Source: Collinsella aerofaciens
GTDB lineage: Bacteria; Actinomycetota; Coriobacteriia; Coriobacteriales; Coriobacteriaceae
Assembly (NCBI RefSeq): GCF_015557435.1
Contig: NZ_JADNOH010000057.1
Span: 1 to 64,000 of the forward strand
DNA: 64,000 nt
Direction of reading: 5' to 3'
In this document: piece by piece, positions 1 through 7,575 of the stretch
Layout: every line of letters begins with the position of its first letter
How positions within the stretch are numbered: position 1 is the stretch's first letter
Notes under the pieces: model-generated
Databases searched by the model: none
What the model saw: the letters and a program-made list of their open reading frames with translations, nothing else
What the model was told of the DNA's origin: nothing
Program-made: the position numbers and the translations under genes

Positions 1-185
1 AACTGCGGGAACGGCCTATCCGCTCAATGTGTTCGGCTGAGATCGGAAATCAACCAAGTGAATTTTTGGCACTAAAATTGAGTATTGCCCTGTTGACCGT
101 GGGTGTTCTTTTTGCTAACACGCCATGAGGACACGCGTGCGCGCCCCGACACTTCAAAACCACAGTCTGTTCGCTTTACAACATG

Positions 186-204
186 CAAACATGCGTTCGA
201 TAAT
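186..204 (+). promoter_or_regulatory. LexA/SOS-box-like site overlapping a -10 element
   Basis: Positions 186-199 read CAAACATGCGTTCG, one mismatch from the Gram-positive/actinobacterial LexA consensus CGAAC-N4-GTTCG. A GATAAT -10-like hexamer (199-204) overlaps its right end, just before the ATG at 211. Overlap with a promoter is what a repressor site needs. This is a motif match by eye; LexA control of the next gene is inference. Confidence 0.4.
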
Positions 205-210
205 AGGGGC

Positions 211-549
211 ATGGAATATCGACAGACAGATGGCAAAACACGGCGCGTGCACAAGCAGTACGTGGACGTCGTGGCCCGCATCCTCGCGGGCGGACAAGTC
301 GTGCCGGTCACCGTCTGCTGGGTCGACGGCCGTTGCTTTACGATTGACGAGATCGTCTCGACCACCGGGTTCGGTCTGACGGTTCACGGCATCCGTACGG
401 CAACATATAAGGTTCGTTTTGGCGGGCATGCGACCGAGTTATATCTGGAGGACCAGGCGCGCGAACGGGCGGATGGCTCGCAGGCGCATGTGATGCGTTG
501 GTGGGTATGGGCGTTCGACCGCACACTCGAGGGGGAGCGCCGTAGGTAA
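211..549 (+). CDS. small hypothetical protein, possibly SOS-linked (DUF6504-like layout)
   Basis: This encodes a basic soluble protein of 112 aa with no signal peptide or membrane segment. A GQVVPVTVCWVDGRCFTIDE stretch is followed by an RTATYKVRFGG segment, a TELYLED segment and a WWVW run near the end. This order of short beta strands ending in Trp residues resembles small actinobacterial proteins (DUF6504 type) often found next to translesion polymerase genes. The family assignment is from memory and weak. An upstream in-frame ATG at 103 exists, but the ATG at 211 lies right after the LexA-like site and -10 element, so it is preferred. No function is claimed. Confidence 0.55.
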   Translation: MEYRQTDGKTRRVHKQYVDVVARILAGGQVVPVTVCWVDGRCFTIDEIVSTTGFGLTVHGIRTATYKVRFGGHATELYLEDQARERADGSQAHVMRWWVWAFDRTLEGERRR

Positions 550-632
550 GAGCACGCAGCATTCGGGTACAATGGCAGAAATCTTGTCATCTACGGCGCC
601 GTCATTCGCGGCGCTTTTTGAAAGGACGAAGT

Positions 633-1328
633 ATGAACGATATTCAGGGTTATCAGAACGGCCCCATCGAGACCGGTGCAAGCCGCGCTAAAGAGATGTC
701 GCCGCGTGCGTACAACCTTGCCATGTCCGCCCTCATCTTCTTGGGCTTTTGCGTCATGGGCGCCGGCGCCTACTTTACGAGCACCATGTCGTTTGCCCGC
801 ATGATGATGAGCGGCGCCGCTCTGCCGCTGGTCTTTGGCTCGTTTATCCTGACCATTGTCGGCATCGTCATGATGTCGGCCGCTGCTAGCAAGCAGTCGG
901 TGGGCCTGTCCCTTGTGGGCTACGTGGTCTTTGCGAGCACCTTTGGCCTGACGGCGTCGTTTGGTCTTGCCAACTACGACCTGCCCACCATCAACACCGC
1001 CTTTATCGCCACTGCTGCCATCACCTTTGTCTTTGGCGCGCTGGGCGTAACATTCCCCAAGTTCTTCCGACGCGTATATGGCATTGGTTTTGGCATTCTG
1101 CTCGCCACCATTCTGGTCGAGATCGTGCTCATGTTCATGGGCGTTTCGCAGACCATCACCGATCTGATCGTGATTGTGGTGTTCGCCGGCTTTATTGGCT
1201 ACGACACCTATGTTGCCACGACGGTGCCGCCCACGCTGCCCAATGCGGTGCTTATGGCGTCCAACCTGTTCGTGGATATCATCAACGTGTTCCTGCGTGT
1301 TCTGAATATCCTCGGTCGTCGCGACTAG
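633..1328 (+). CDS. Bax inhibitor-1 (BI-1/YccA, UPF0005) family membrane protein
   Basis: A 231-aa integral membrane protein with about seven hydrophobic segments starting near residue 30 after a short polar N-terminus. The run of small and hydrophobic helices with few charges, the size and the FVDIINVFLRVLNILG tail fit bacterial BI-1/YccA proteins. Characterised members are membrane proteins linked to FtsH interaction or pH-dependent calcium leak; the role here is unknown. The start is set by the GAAAGGACG ribosome site at 619-627, eight bases or fewer before the ATG at 633; an in-frame TTG at 618 overlaps this site and is rejected. The gene is monocistronic, followed by a terminator at 1374-1402. 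Confidence 0.85.
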   Translation: MNDIQGYQNGPIETGASRAKEMSPRAYNLAMSALIFLGFCVMGAGAYFTSTMSFARMMMSGAALPLVFGSFILTIVGIVMMSAAASKQSVGLSLVGYVVFASTFGLTASFGLANYDLPTINTAFIATAAITFVFGALGVTFPKFFRRVYGIGFGILLATILVEIVLMFMGVSQTITDLIVIVVFAGFIGYDTYVATTVPPTLPNAVLMASNLFVDIINVFLRVLNILGRRD

Positions 1329-1373
1329 TGCGATGCCTTGCGTTGCTCTTATCGGGCGCGGTAAAACGATGCG

Positions 1374-1402
1374 AAAGGCGGTCCTTCGGGGCCGCCTTTT
1401 TT
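1374..1402 (+). terminator. rho-independent terminator of the BI-1 gene
   Basis: AAAGGCGG and CCGCCTTT arms close a small loop and run directly into six T residues, 45 bases after the stop codon. Confidence 0.85.
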
Positions 1403-1467
1403 ATGCGTGGCGGGGTATCATGGATGGAAAAAGCCGATAGCGGCAGCGACAGGAAAGGTGACCACTT

Positions 1468-2604
1468 ATGGCAGACGTCGACAACAGGAACCGTAACCGC
1501 AGGCCCAACCGCGCGGGGCAGCCGAACCCTAAGCGTGAGGCTCGCGCCAAGGCTGCCGAGCGTCATGTGGCGGCTGTGTCCGAGGCCTGCGCCAAGGATA
1601 TCGAGCGCTCGCTTGCCGGCGTTCGCGAGTTCGACGGCATGCCCGCCGGCTTTGTCGCGGCGATGAAGGCCAAGGCCCAGGCGGTCGTGGCTGCTGAGGA
1701 GGCGGTTGTCGAGGAGACGAAGGCCGCCGAGACCGTTGAGGTCGACGCCGCCGAGGTCGAAGCTGCGGTTGAGGCCGAGCCTGCGCCCGCCGAGGATACC
1801 GCCGAGGATGCCGCCGAGCCTGCGCCTGCCGAGGAGCCCGCTCCGGTCCTGCCCGAGGTCACCGTGCTCGATGCTTCGGCCACGCAGGCCATCCTAGACA
1901 ACGGCCGTGGCTATGCGCAGTTCTGCGATATGGCCGTGCTCGCCTTTGCCTCGTTTACCAATCCGGGCGGCGGCTATATCCAGGGTTATCTGGGCCAGGA
2001 GGCGACGCTCTGCGCCGATTCGTACCTGTACAACGTGCTCGACAAGCAGCGTAAATGGTATGGCGAGAACCGCCGTCGCAACATCAACTGCGAGCTCTAC
2101 CGTAACCGCGCCCTGGTGGTGCCCGCCGTGCGCTTCGACCGCAACCACGTGCATGCGTATGCCGACGTGATCGTGGCCGCAGCGCCCAACGTCAAGCGTG
2201 CCCGTCAGGAGTACCGCGTGAGCGACGACGCCCTGCTGGACGCCCTGCGCGACCGTATCCGCTTTGTCCTCGCCATCTGCGACGAGCTGGGTCGCGAGAA
2301 ACTCGTGCTGGGAGCTTGGGGCTGCGACAACAACGGCTTTGACGCCGAGGCTGTGGCAGAGCTCTTCCGCAAGGAGCTCGCGTCGGGCGACTTTAAGGTC
2401 AAGCAGGTCTTCTTCGCCGTGCCTTCCACGCGCTGGGACGAGGACTTCGCTAAGTTCGAGCACGTGCTGGCAAACTTCCCCGAGCGCAACGAGGAGTCCT
2501 ATGCCCAGGTTGCCGCCCGCGCCGCGGCTGCCCGTGCTGCCGAGCAGGCGAAGTCTGCTGCTGAGGATGATGAGGACGAAGACGATTGGCGCAAGTACCT
2601 GTAG
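1468..2604 (+). CDS. TIGR02452/DUF2263 microbial PARG-like macrodomain protein
   Basis: A 378-aa protein with three parts. Residues 1-75 are basic and probably helical. Residues about 76-130 are low-complexity Ala/Glu/Pro/Val. From about 135 there is a macrodomain-like core. The core carries FASFTNPGGGYIQGYLGQE, in which GGG at 167-169 is followed seven residues later by QE at 177-178: the GGG-X6-8-QE signature of poly(ADP-ribose) glycohydrolases and of the TIGR02452 family. The family predicts removal of ADP-ribose from proteins or nucleic acids in the cytoplasm; the substrate is unknown. The C-terminus is again acidic and Ala-rich. The ATG at 1468 follows GACAGGAAAGG with good spacing. No PARP or DarT-like partner was recognised beside it. 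A terminator follows at 2631-2664. Confidence 0.85.
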   Translation: MADVDNRNRNRRPNRAGQPNPKREARAKAAERHVAAVSEACAKDIERSLAGVREFDGMPAGFVAAMKAKAQAVVAAEEAVVEETKAAETVEVDAAEVEAAVEAEPAPAEDTAEDAAEPAPAEEPAPVLPEVTVLDASATQAILDNGRGYAQFCDMAVLAFASFTNPGGGYIQGYLGQEATLCADSYLYNVLDKQRKWYGENRRRNINCELYRNRALVVPAVRFDRNHVHAYADVIVAAAPNVKRARQEYRVSDDALLDALRDRIRFVLAICDELGREKLVLGAWGCDNNGFDAEAVAELFRKELASGDFKVKQVFFAVPSTRWDEDFAKFEHVLANFPERNEESYAQVAARAAAARAAEQAKSAAEDDEDEDDWRKYL

Positions 2605-2630
2605 GGCGACGCGCGCGATGTGACATGCCA

Positions 2631-2664
2631 AGCCGGCGGGAGGAGCTGCTCCTGACGGCTTTTT
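2631..2664 (+). terminator. rho-independent terminator after the PARG-like gene
   Basis: Outer AGCCG/CGGCT arms enclose an inner GGAGC/GCTCC helix and are followed by TTTTT, 20 bases before the next start codon. Confidence 0.75.
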
Positions 2665-2683
2665 ACTGAGTGAGGAGCTCAAG

Positions 2684-3343
2684 ATGAAAAACGTTCTGTG
2701 CTTTGGCGACAGCAACACGTATGGCTACGATCCGGCGGGTATGCGCGACGGCACCGCGGTGCGCTATGCGCAAGATGTGCGCTGGTGCGGTGTGGCCCAG
2801 CGCGATCTGGGCGAGGGCTGGCATGTGATCGAGGAGGGCCTGAACGGTCGCACGACGGTGCGCGACGATATGTACCATCTGGACACCAACCTCAACGGCA
2901 TTCGCGCGCTGCCGATGCTGCTGGAGTCGCATAAGCCGCTGGATGCCATTGTGATTATGCTGGGCACTAACGACTGCAAGACCGCTTTTAACGTAACGGC
3001 CACCGATATCGCTGACGGTGCCATGGCACTCGTTCGCACGGTCCGCGTGTTTCCGTGGACTGATGCCGCACCCTGCCCGCGCATTCTGCTGGTGGCTCCC
3101 ATCAAGATTAAGCCGCAGATTGCCGATGTGTATATGACCGAGTTTGGCGAGCATGCCGTGGAGGCGTCGGAGCATTTTGCCGAGTACTACGCGTGGGTGG
3201 CCGAGCAGCTCGGCTGCGACTTTATGAATGCCGCCGACTTTGCCGAGGCGGGGGATATTGACTATCTGCACATGATGCCCGAGGGTCACGAGAGCCTGGG
3301 CCACGCCGTGGCGGCCAAGCTCCAAGAGATGCTCGGTGAGTAG
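2684..3343 (+). CDS. SGNH/GDSL-family hydrolase (arylesterase-like)
   Basis: A 219-aa soluble esterase-type protein. Block I is LCFGDSNTYG with the nucleophile Ser10 in GDSN. GLNGRTT supplies the block II glycine, MLGTNDCK the block III Asn, and DIDYLHMMPEGHESLG near the C-terminus the Asp/His pair. The length and block order match small cytoplasmic SGNH hydrolases related to arylesterases and lysophospholipase/thioesterase I; there is no signal peptide. The substrate cannot be told from sequence. The start follows GAGGAGCTCAAG. The gene is flanked by terminators on both sides, so it is probably transcribed alone. Confidence 0.85.
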   Translation: MKNVLCFGDSNTYGYDPAGMRDGTAVRYAQDVRWCGVAQRDLGEGWHVIEEGLNGRTTVRDDMYHLDTNLNGIRALPMLLESHKPLDAIVIMLGTNDCKTAFNVTATDIADGAMALVRTVRVFPWTDAAPCPRILLVAPIKIKPQIADVYMTEFGEHAVEASEHFAEYYAWVAEQLGCDFMNAADFAEAGDIDYLHMMPEGHESLGHAVAAKLQEMLGE

Positions 3344-3348
3344 TCCGA

Positions 3349-3395
3349 CCCCAAACCACCACAGCCATCTTTGCGGTGGTTTGGGGCGTTTGTTT
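3349..3395 (+). terminator. terminator of the GDSL gene
   Basis: CCCCAAACCACC (3349-3360) pairs with GGTGGTTTGGGG (3375-3386), followed by the T-rich CGTTTGTTT. Confidence 0.75.
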
Positions 3396-3396
3396 G

Positions 3397-3533
3397 TCTC
3401 GATCTGTAACATCTGGGGTTGATTTTGCCGAGTAATTGTTACAGATTGAGATAAATAAAAGGGTGCGAATAAAAAATCTCGATCTGTAACAGGTAGACCT
3501 AGAAATGGACTCTAACTGTTACAGATTGAGATA
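3397..3533. repeat. two tandem copies of a hairpin repeat, 80-bp period (family D)
   Basis: TCTCGATCTGTAAC occurs at 3397 and 3477, and its near complement GTTACAGATTGAGAT at 3438 and 3518. Each copy forms an inverted repeat around about 27 bases, and both arms recur at exactly 80 bp. The stretch is AT-richer than the surrounding genes and lies between the convergent GDSL and thiD genes. Confidence 0.85.
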
Positions 3534-3541
3534 TTTGCGGG

Positions 3542-3578
3542 AACCACCACGAAGGTGCCTGTCCCCTTTGTGGTGGTT
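3542..3578. repeat. hairpin between convergent genes (possible terminator)
   Basis: AACCACCACGAAGG (3542-3555) pairs with CCTTTGTGGTGGTT (3565-3578) with one G-T pair. The loop carries a CTGTCC core also seen in the family B repeats. It lies just beyond the thiD stop. T residues follow only on the plus strand, so its value as a thiD terminator is uncertain. Confidence 0.6.
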
Positions 3579-3591
3579 TTGACTGTGGGTT

Positions 3592-4422
3592 TTAGTACTG
3601 CCACATGTGGTTGACGGGGCCGGAACCTTTGCCCATGTCCAGGCCGGCGGCGAGGGCGCCTGTTAGGTAGGCTTTGCCGGCATTGATGGCGTCGGCGAGG
3701 TCCATGCCCTGGGCCAGCGCGCAGGCGATAGCGGACGAGAGCGTGCAGCCAGTGCCATGCGTGTTGCTGGTCTCGATGCGCTTGTGACGGAACCACGTGG
3801 TGAGCGGATCACCCAGGTGGTTTCCCTCGTCATCGAGCGGCGCGGGCTCGGCCAGCACGTCGTTGGCCTCATTGACAAAATGCCCGCCCTTAACGAGGGC
3901 CGCGCAGCCAAAGCGGCGGGTGAGGAGCATGGCGGCATTTTGCTGCGTACGCTCGGAATCGACCTCATAGTCGAGCAGCGCCATGGCCTCGGGAATGTTG
4001 GGCGTGATAACCGTCGCCAACGGGAATAGGCGGCGGGTGAGCGCCTCGGCGGCATCTTCGGCAATCAGCCGTGCGCCCGAGGTGGCTACCATGACGGGGT
4101 CGACTACCACGTTTGTCGCGTTCCAGGCGCTCAGGCGGTCGGCGATAACATCGATAATCTCGGCAGCCGAAACCATGCCAATCTTGACGGCGCTCGGGCG
4201 GATGTCGTCAAAGACCGCATCGATTTGCGCAGCGACGATATCAGGGGAGATATTCTGCACGGCGGTGACACCGAGCGTGTTTTGTGCGGTGATGGCGGTG
4301 ATGGCCGTCTCGGCATACAGGCGGTGCGCCGTGATGGTCTTGATGTCGGCCTGAATGCCGGCGCCACCGCTGGAATCGGATCCTGCGATGGACAGGACGG
4401 CAGGTACCTTACTGCGATCCAT
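3592..4422 (-). CDS. thiD: hydroxymethylpyrimidine/phosphomethylpyrimidine kinase
   Basis: A 276-aa ribokinase-fold kinase that phosphorylates HMP and HMP-P to the pyrophosphate used in thiamine synthesis. The N-terminal LSIAGSDSSGGAGIQADIKT is the ThiD substrate-binding signature, and HGTGCTLSSAIACALAQG near residue 220 is the anion-hole/catalytic segment with the conserved Cys. VVVDPVMVATSGARL is also typical. Length is normal. It lies 178 bases downstream of thiC on the same strand, so it is probably in the TPP-riboswitch operon; a hairpin at 4480-4509 between the two could reduce read-through. Confidence 0.95.
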   Translation of the reverse strand: MDRSKVPAVLSIAGSDSSGGAGIQADIKTITAHRLYAETAITAITAQNTLGVTAVQNISPDIVAAQIDAVFDDIRPSAVKIGMVSAAEIIDVIADRLSAWNATNVVVDPVMVATSGARLIAEDAAEALTRRLFPLATVITPNIPEAMALLDYEVDSERTQQNAAMLLTRRFGCAALVKGGHFVNEANDVLAEPAPLDDEGNHLGDPLTTWFRHKRIETSNTHGTGCTLSSAIACALAQGMDLADAINAGKAYLTGALAAGLDMGKGSGPVNHMWQY

Positions 4423-4479
4423 GTTTGCTCCCTTGTTCGGTCGGAATCAAATGGGTCTTTAAGCCAGCATTATAAAGAT

Positions 4480-4509
4480 GCCCGGGCCGACTCTATGTCG
4501 AACCCGGGC
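4480..4509 (-). other. hairpin in the thiC-thiD spacer
   Basis: GCCCGGG (4480-4486) pairs with CCCGGGC (4503-4509). Read on the minus strand it is followed by ATCTTTAT, a poor T run, so it is an attenuating or mRNA-processing hairpin at best. A second palindrome, CGTCAACAATTGACG, lies at 4551-4565. Confidence 0.45.
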
Positions 4510-4600
4510 GGGCGATGCAATCTTTACGCAAGTGTAAGCAAATGTTCACACGTCAACAATTGACGAACACCATGTTACCGATTGTGGCTCCGGTGACGAG

Positions 4601-5935
4601 TTAGTCCTCCATGCCGAGGTCGATCGTCGTGCCTTCGAACACCTTGTTAACGGTGCGGACGGCGCACATCTTGCCGCACATGGTGCAGGTGCCCTCGGTG
4701 GCGGCGGGGGATTCTTCGTAGCGTTTCTTGCCGGTGACCGGGTCGAGAGCACACTTCCACATGGCATCCCAGTCGAGCTTGCGGCGTGCCTGGCCCATCT
4801 TGTCGTCCATGTCGCGGGCGTGCGGCACCTTCTTGGCGATATCGGCGGCGTGCGCGGCAATCTTAGTGGCCATGAGGCCATCGAGCACGTCCTGGGCGTT
4901 GGGCAGGCACAGGTGCTCGGCCGGCGTCACGTAGCACAGGAAGTCGGCACCGGAGCTGGCGGAGATGGCGCCGCCGATGGCAGCGGTGATGTGGTCGTAA
5001 CCCACGCCGATATCGGTCACCAGCGGCCCGAGCACATAGAACGGGGCATTGTGGCACAGGCGCTTCTGCAGTTTCATGTTGGCGGCGATCTCGTCGAGCG
5101 CCATGTGACCCGGGCCCTCGACCATGACCTGGACGCCGGCGGCCCAAGCGCGCTTGCACAGCTTGCCCAGCTCGATCATCTCAGCGGTCTCGGTGGCATC
5201 GTTGGAGTCGTAGAGGCAGCCCGGACGGCAGGAGTCGCCGAGCGAAATCGTCACGTCGTACTCGTGGCAAATCTCGAGCAGCTCGTCAAAGTACTCGTAG
5301 AAGGGGTTTTCGTTGCCGGTGACCTCCATCCAGCCAAACAGCAGCGAGCCGCCGCGACTGACGATGTTCATCAGGCGGCCGGTCTCCTTAAAGGTCTTGG
5401 TGACCGACTTGTTGATGCCGCAGTGGATGGTCATAAAGTCCACGCCGTCCTCGGCGTGCGCGCGCACGACCTCGAACAGGTCGTCCTTGGTCAGCTTGAC
5501 CAGCGGCTTTTCCATGTAGCCGATGGCGTCGTACATGGGGACGGTGCCCACCATGAGCGGCGTCTCGTCGATGAGCTGCTGGCGGAACTGGCGCGTCTTG
5601 CCCGAGTTGGAAAGGTCCATGATGGCGTCGGCGCCAAAGTCCTCGGCGATCTTGACCTTCTTCCATTCCTCGGCGGCATCGGCTTTATCGCCCGAGATGC
5701 CCAGGTTGACGTTGACCTTAGTAGACAGGCCCTCGCCGACACCAAAGGCGCGCATGCCTTTTTTGATGTGCACGATGTTGGCGGGAATGGCGATGCGGCC
5801 GTCGGCCACGCGCTCGCGGATGTACTCGGGGTCGCGATGCTCGCGCTCGGCGACTTCCTTCATCTGCGGCGTGATCTGCCCGGCGCGGGCGAAGTCGATT
5901 TGCGTGACGAGCTTGGGCTCGGTCTGTGTGCTCAT
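4601..5935 (-). CDS. thiC: phosphomethylpyrimidine synthase
   Basis: A 444-aa radical-SAM enzyme that rearranges aminoimidazole ribotide to HMP-P, the first pyrimidine step in thiamine synthesis. Recognisable segments are MEVTGNENPFYEYFD, SLGDSCRPGCLYD, MVEGPGHMALDEI and PFYVLGPLVTDIGVGYDHIT. The cluster Cys residues sit near the end at 417, 420 and 424 (CTMCGKMC). It is the short form of ThiC, lacking the long N-terminal domain of the E. coli enzyme. The start at 5935 is chosen because the riboswitch ends immediately upstream; an in-frame ATG at 5959 falls inside the riboswitch. thiD follows on the same strand. Confidence 0.96.
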   Translation of the reverse strand: MSTQTEPKLVTQIDFARAGQITPQMKEVAEREHRDPEYIRERVADGRIAIPANIVHIKKGMRAFGVGEGLSTKVNVNLGISGDKADAAEEWKKVKIAEDFGADAIMDLSNSGKTRQFRQQLIDETPLMVGTVPMYDAIGYMEKPLVKLTKDDLFEVVRAHAEDGVDFMTIHCGINKSVTKTFKETGRLMNIVSRGGSLLFGWMEVTGNENPFYEYFDELLEICHEYDVTISLGDSCRPGCLYDSNDATETAEMIELGKLCKRAWAAGVQVMVEGPGHMALDEIAANMKLQKRLCHNAPFYVLGPLVTDIGVGYDHITAAIGGAISASSGADFLCYVTPAEHLCLPNAQDVLDGLMATKIAAHAADIAKKVPHARDMDDKMGQARRKLDWDAMWKCALDPVTGKKRYEESPAATEGTCTMCGKMCAVRTVNKVFEGTTIDLGMED

Positions 5936-5943
5936 TGGCACGG

Positions 5944-6040
5944 CTCCCTTCGTTGGCATTACCCATATCAGGTTTGCGGGTCAGGGCGGGCGCGCCCAGT
6001 CTCAGCCTGCCGTCTTGTCCTGCAAGCTCCCCGTTTATGT
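5944..6040 (-). ncRNA. TPP (THI-box) riboswitch
   Basis: Read on the minus strand, this leader contains the hallmark pieces in order: a GGGGAGCT 5' arm, GCTGAGA, then ACCTGATATGGGTAATGCCA and ACGAAGGGA. These form the pyrimidine- and pyrophosphate-sensing helices of the TPP riboswitch. It ends about ten bases before the thiC ATG, which favours translational control by hiding the ribosome site; no separate terminator hairpin is seen. Confidence 0.95.
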
Positions 6041-6106
6041 AATGGGCTCAAGTATAGCTCGAATGGGTACGATTGGCCTAACGAGCGTGCCTGTGGGGAG
6101 GCGAAC

Positions 6107-6622
6107 ATGGAAGACAAGCATCTATATCGAGAGACGCAATGGGATGTATCGGCCGAGGAAAGCCGTGCGCACCATGGCCTTGTCGCGATTGGTTTTGCGG
6201 TGCTTGCCGTGCTGGTGATTGCCTTTTGTATCTGGACGTTTGGCGGTCACGGCGGCGCTGCATGGGAGTTCGAGGCCGACGATGCCCTGCCGATCATGAC
6301 AGTGAAGGTTACGGGCGGCAATACCGTTGCCGCGCCGGGCGACTATTGGTATCCGCGCGACGAGTTTGTGCAGCTGCAGTTGAGCGGCGGGTCTATTCCG
6401 GGCGAAGAAATCGAACGCGTGACGTATGATGCGGCGCTCAAAACGCTGACGGTGAAGCTCAAGAATCAGGGCGACGTGCCTACGACTATGGATATCGCGC
6501 TGACGGAATGGCGCTTGGAGCCCCCATCGGGTGTTGCGGTGTCCGAGGTAGAGCACGTTAAGATTACCTACCAAGATGGCTCGACAAACGAAGTTGCCAA
6601 AGCCGACGGCTTGGCGGAATAG
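6107..6622 (+). CDS. single-pass membrane protein of unknown function
   Basis: A 171-aa protein. Residues 1-24 are charged and cytoplasmic, residues about 25-46 form one strong hydrophobic helix (LVAIGFAVLAVLVIAFCIWT), and the rest is an extracytoplasmic beta-rich domain rich in Asp, Glu and Thr. It could be a signal-anchor protein; no lipobox is present. The ATG at 6107 follows GGGGAGG at 6096-6102. It is divergent from thiC and convergent with yaaA, so it is probably its own transcription unit. I do not recognise the family. Confidence 0.75.
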   Translation: MEDKHLYRETQWDVSAEESRAHHGLVAIGFAVLAVLVIAFCIWTFGGHGGAAWEFEADDALPIMTVKVTGGNTVAAPGDYWYPRDEFVQLQLSGGSIPGEEIERVTYDAALKTLTVKLKNQGDVPTTMDIALTEWRLEPPSGVAVSEVEHVKITYQDGSTNEVAKADGLAE

Positions 6623-6662
6623 ACGCCGTGCCTAGGCAGCACATTCAAAAGTAGCGGTGGTC

Positions 6663-7472
6663 CTACAAGGTCTGTTCGTTCAGGAAGACCAAAGTGTTCT
6701 TATTTGAAAGCTCGGGAAAGTGACGATAACCAACATCAAACGCGGTGAGCCCGCTTACATCCTCGAGCTTGTTTTCTGCCATCCAGCGCACCATGGAACC
6801 ACGTGCCTTTTTGCTGGCGGTCGAGCGCTGGATGGGCTTGCCGTTGCGGATGCCTTCGCCAAAGAGGCACGTGACGACCGTGGCGTCGCCCGCGAGATGG
6901 GGCAGAACGGCTTTGGCGTACTCTACGCTGGCGAGGTTGACGATCGTGGTGTTTGAGCCTGCCGGGGCGATAGTCCGCGCGAGCTTGTCGCTCCAAAACG
7001 CATAGAGGTCTCGGGCATCGTCAACGGCGAGCTTTGCGCCCATTTCCAGCCGATATGGTTCGACGGCATGAAAGGGGCGAACGCACCCGTAAAGGCCCGA
7101 GAGGATCCACAGATGGTCTTGCAGCCATGCGAGCTGCGCGGAATCCATCACCTCGGGCGCCATGCTCTGGTATTGAATGCCGTGGTAGGACATGACGGCA
7201 GGGGAGAGGTGACAGGCGAGTGCGGGATTGTCGAGATCGCCGTTTTTCAGGATGGGCCCGAACTCATGCAGGGTGTTGAGGCAAGGCCCCAGCAGTTTGT
7301 CACTCACGTTCCATAGCGCCTGCAGGCTGTCGCTGCCTTCATTCCGCTCGATATCTAGCAGTGCGCGGTGGAGGCGAGCCGTCTCGCGCGCAAAGGGTGG
7401 AATGCCCAGGACTTCAAAAGCATCTTGGGCCGCGCGCATCTGCTTGGCGGGCGAAATGACGACCTGCAGCAT
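6663..7472 (-). CDS. yaaA: peroxide-stress protein YaaA (DUF328/UPF0246)
   Basis: A 269-aa protein starting MLQVVISPAKQMR and containing PAVMSYHGIQYQSM, LSGLYGCVRPFHAVEPYRLEMG and LASVEYAKAV, the conserved blocks of the YaaA family. E. coli YaaA limits damage during hydrogen peroxide stress, probably by lowering free iron, and has a DNA-binding fold. Length fits (E. coli 258 aa). The ATG at 7472 sits behind GGCAGAGGAGAGTCC on the minus strand; longer in-frame extensions upstream run through a hairpin repeat and are rejected. Confidence 0.92.
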   Translation of the reverse strand: MLQVVISPAKQMRAAQDAFEVLGIPPFARETARLHRALLDIERNEGSDSLQALWNVSDKLLGPCLNTLHEFGPILKNGDLDNPALACHLSPAVMSYHGIQYQSMAPEVMDSAQLAWLQDHLWILSGLYGCVRPFHAVEPYRLEMGAKLAVDDARDLYAFWSDKLARTIAPAGSNTTIVNLASVEYAKAVLPHLAGDATVVTCLFGEGIRNGKPIQRSTASKKARGSMVRWMAENKLEDVSGLTAFDVGYRHFPELSNKNTLVFLNEQTL

Positions 7473-7493
7473 GGACTCTCCTCTGCCAAAAAG

Positions 7494-7562
7494 GAAGTTG
7501 CGGTGGAATACGGTCTGTTTTGGCCGTTTATGGGCCAGTTTAGTCTGTATTTCACCGCAACT
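7494..7562. repeat. dispersed inverted repeat, family A, copy 1
   Basis: The left arm AAGTTGCGGTGGAATAC (7494-7510) and the right arm GTATTTCACCGCAACT (7547-7562) pair with one G-T mismatch, and inner bases pair further around GGCC. It fills the gap between the M18 peptidase stop and yaaA. Related copies are at 28142-28212 and 46932-47000, with a lone arm at 46565. Confidence 0.85.
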
Positions 7563-7575
7563 GATGAAGGGTTGG

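Noticed and set aside
3397-3533. CRISPR array
   Set aside because: Repeats are inverted hairpins with an 80-bp period and only two units, with no cas genes in the window; not a CRISPR array.
4820-6106. A long plus-strand open frame opposite thiC
   Set aside because: It is the antisense shadow of thiC and the riboswitch; only its last 171 codons (6107-6622), behind their own ribosome site, look like a gene.
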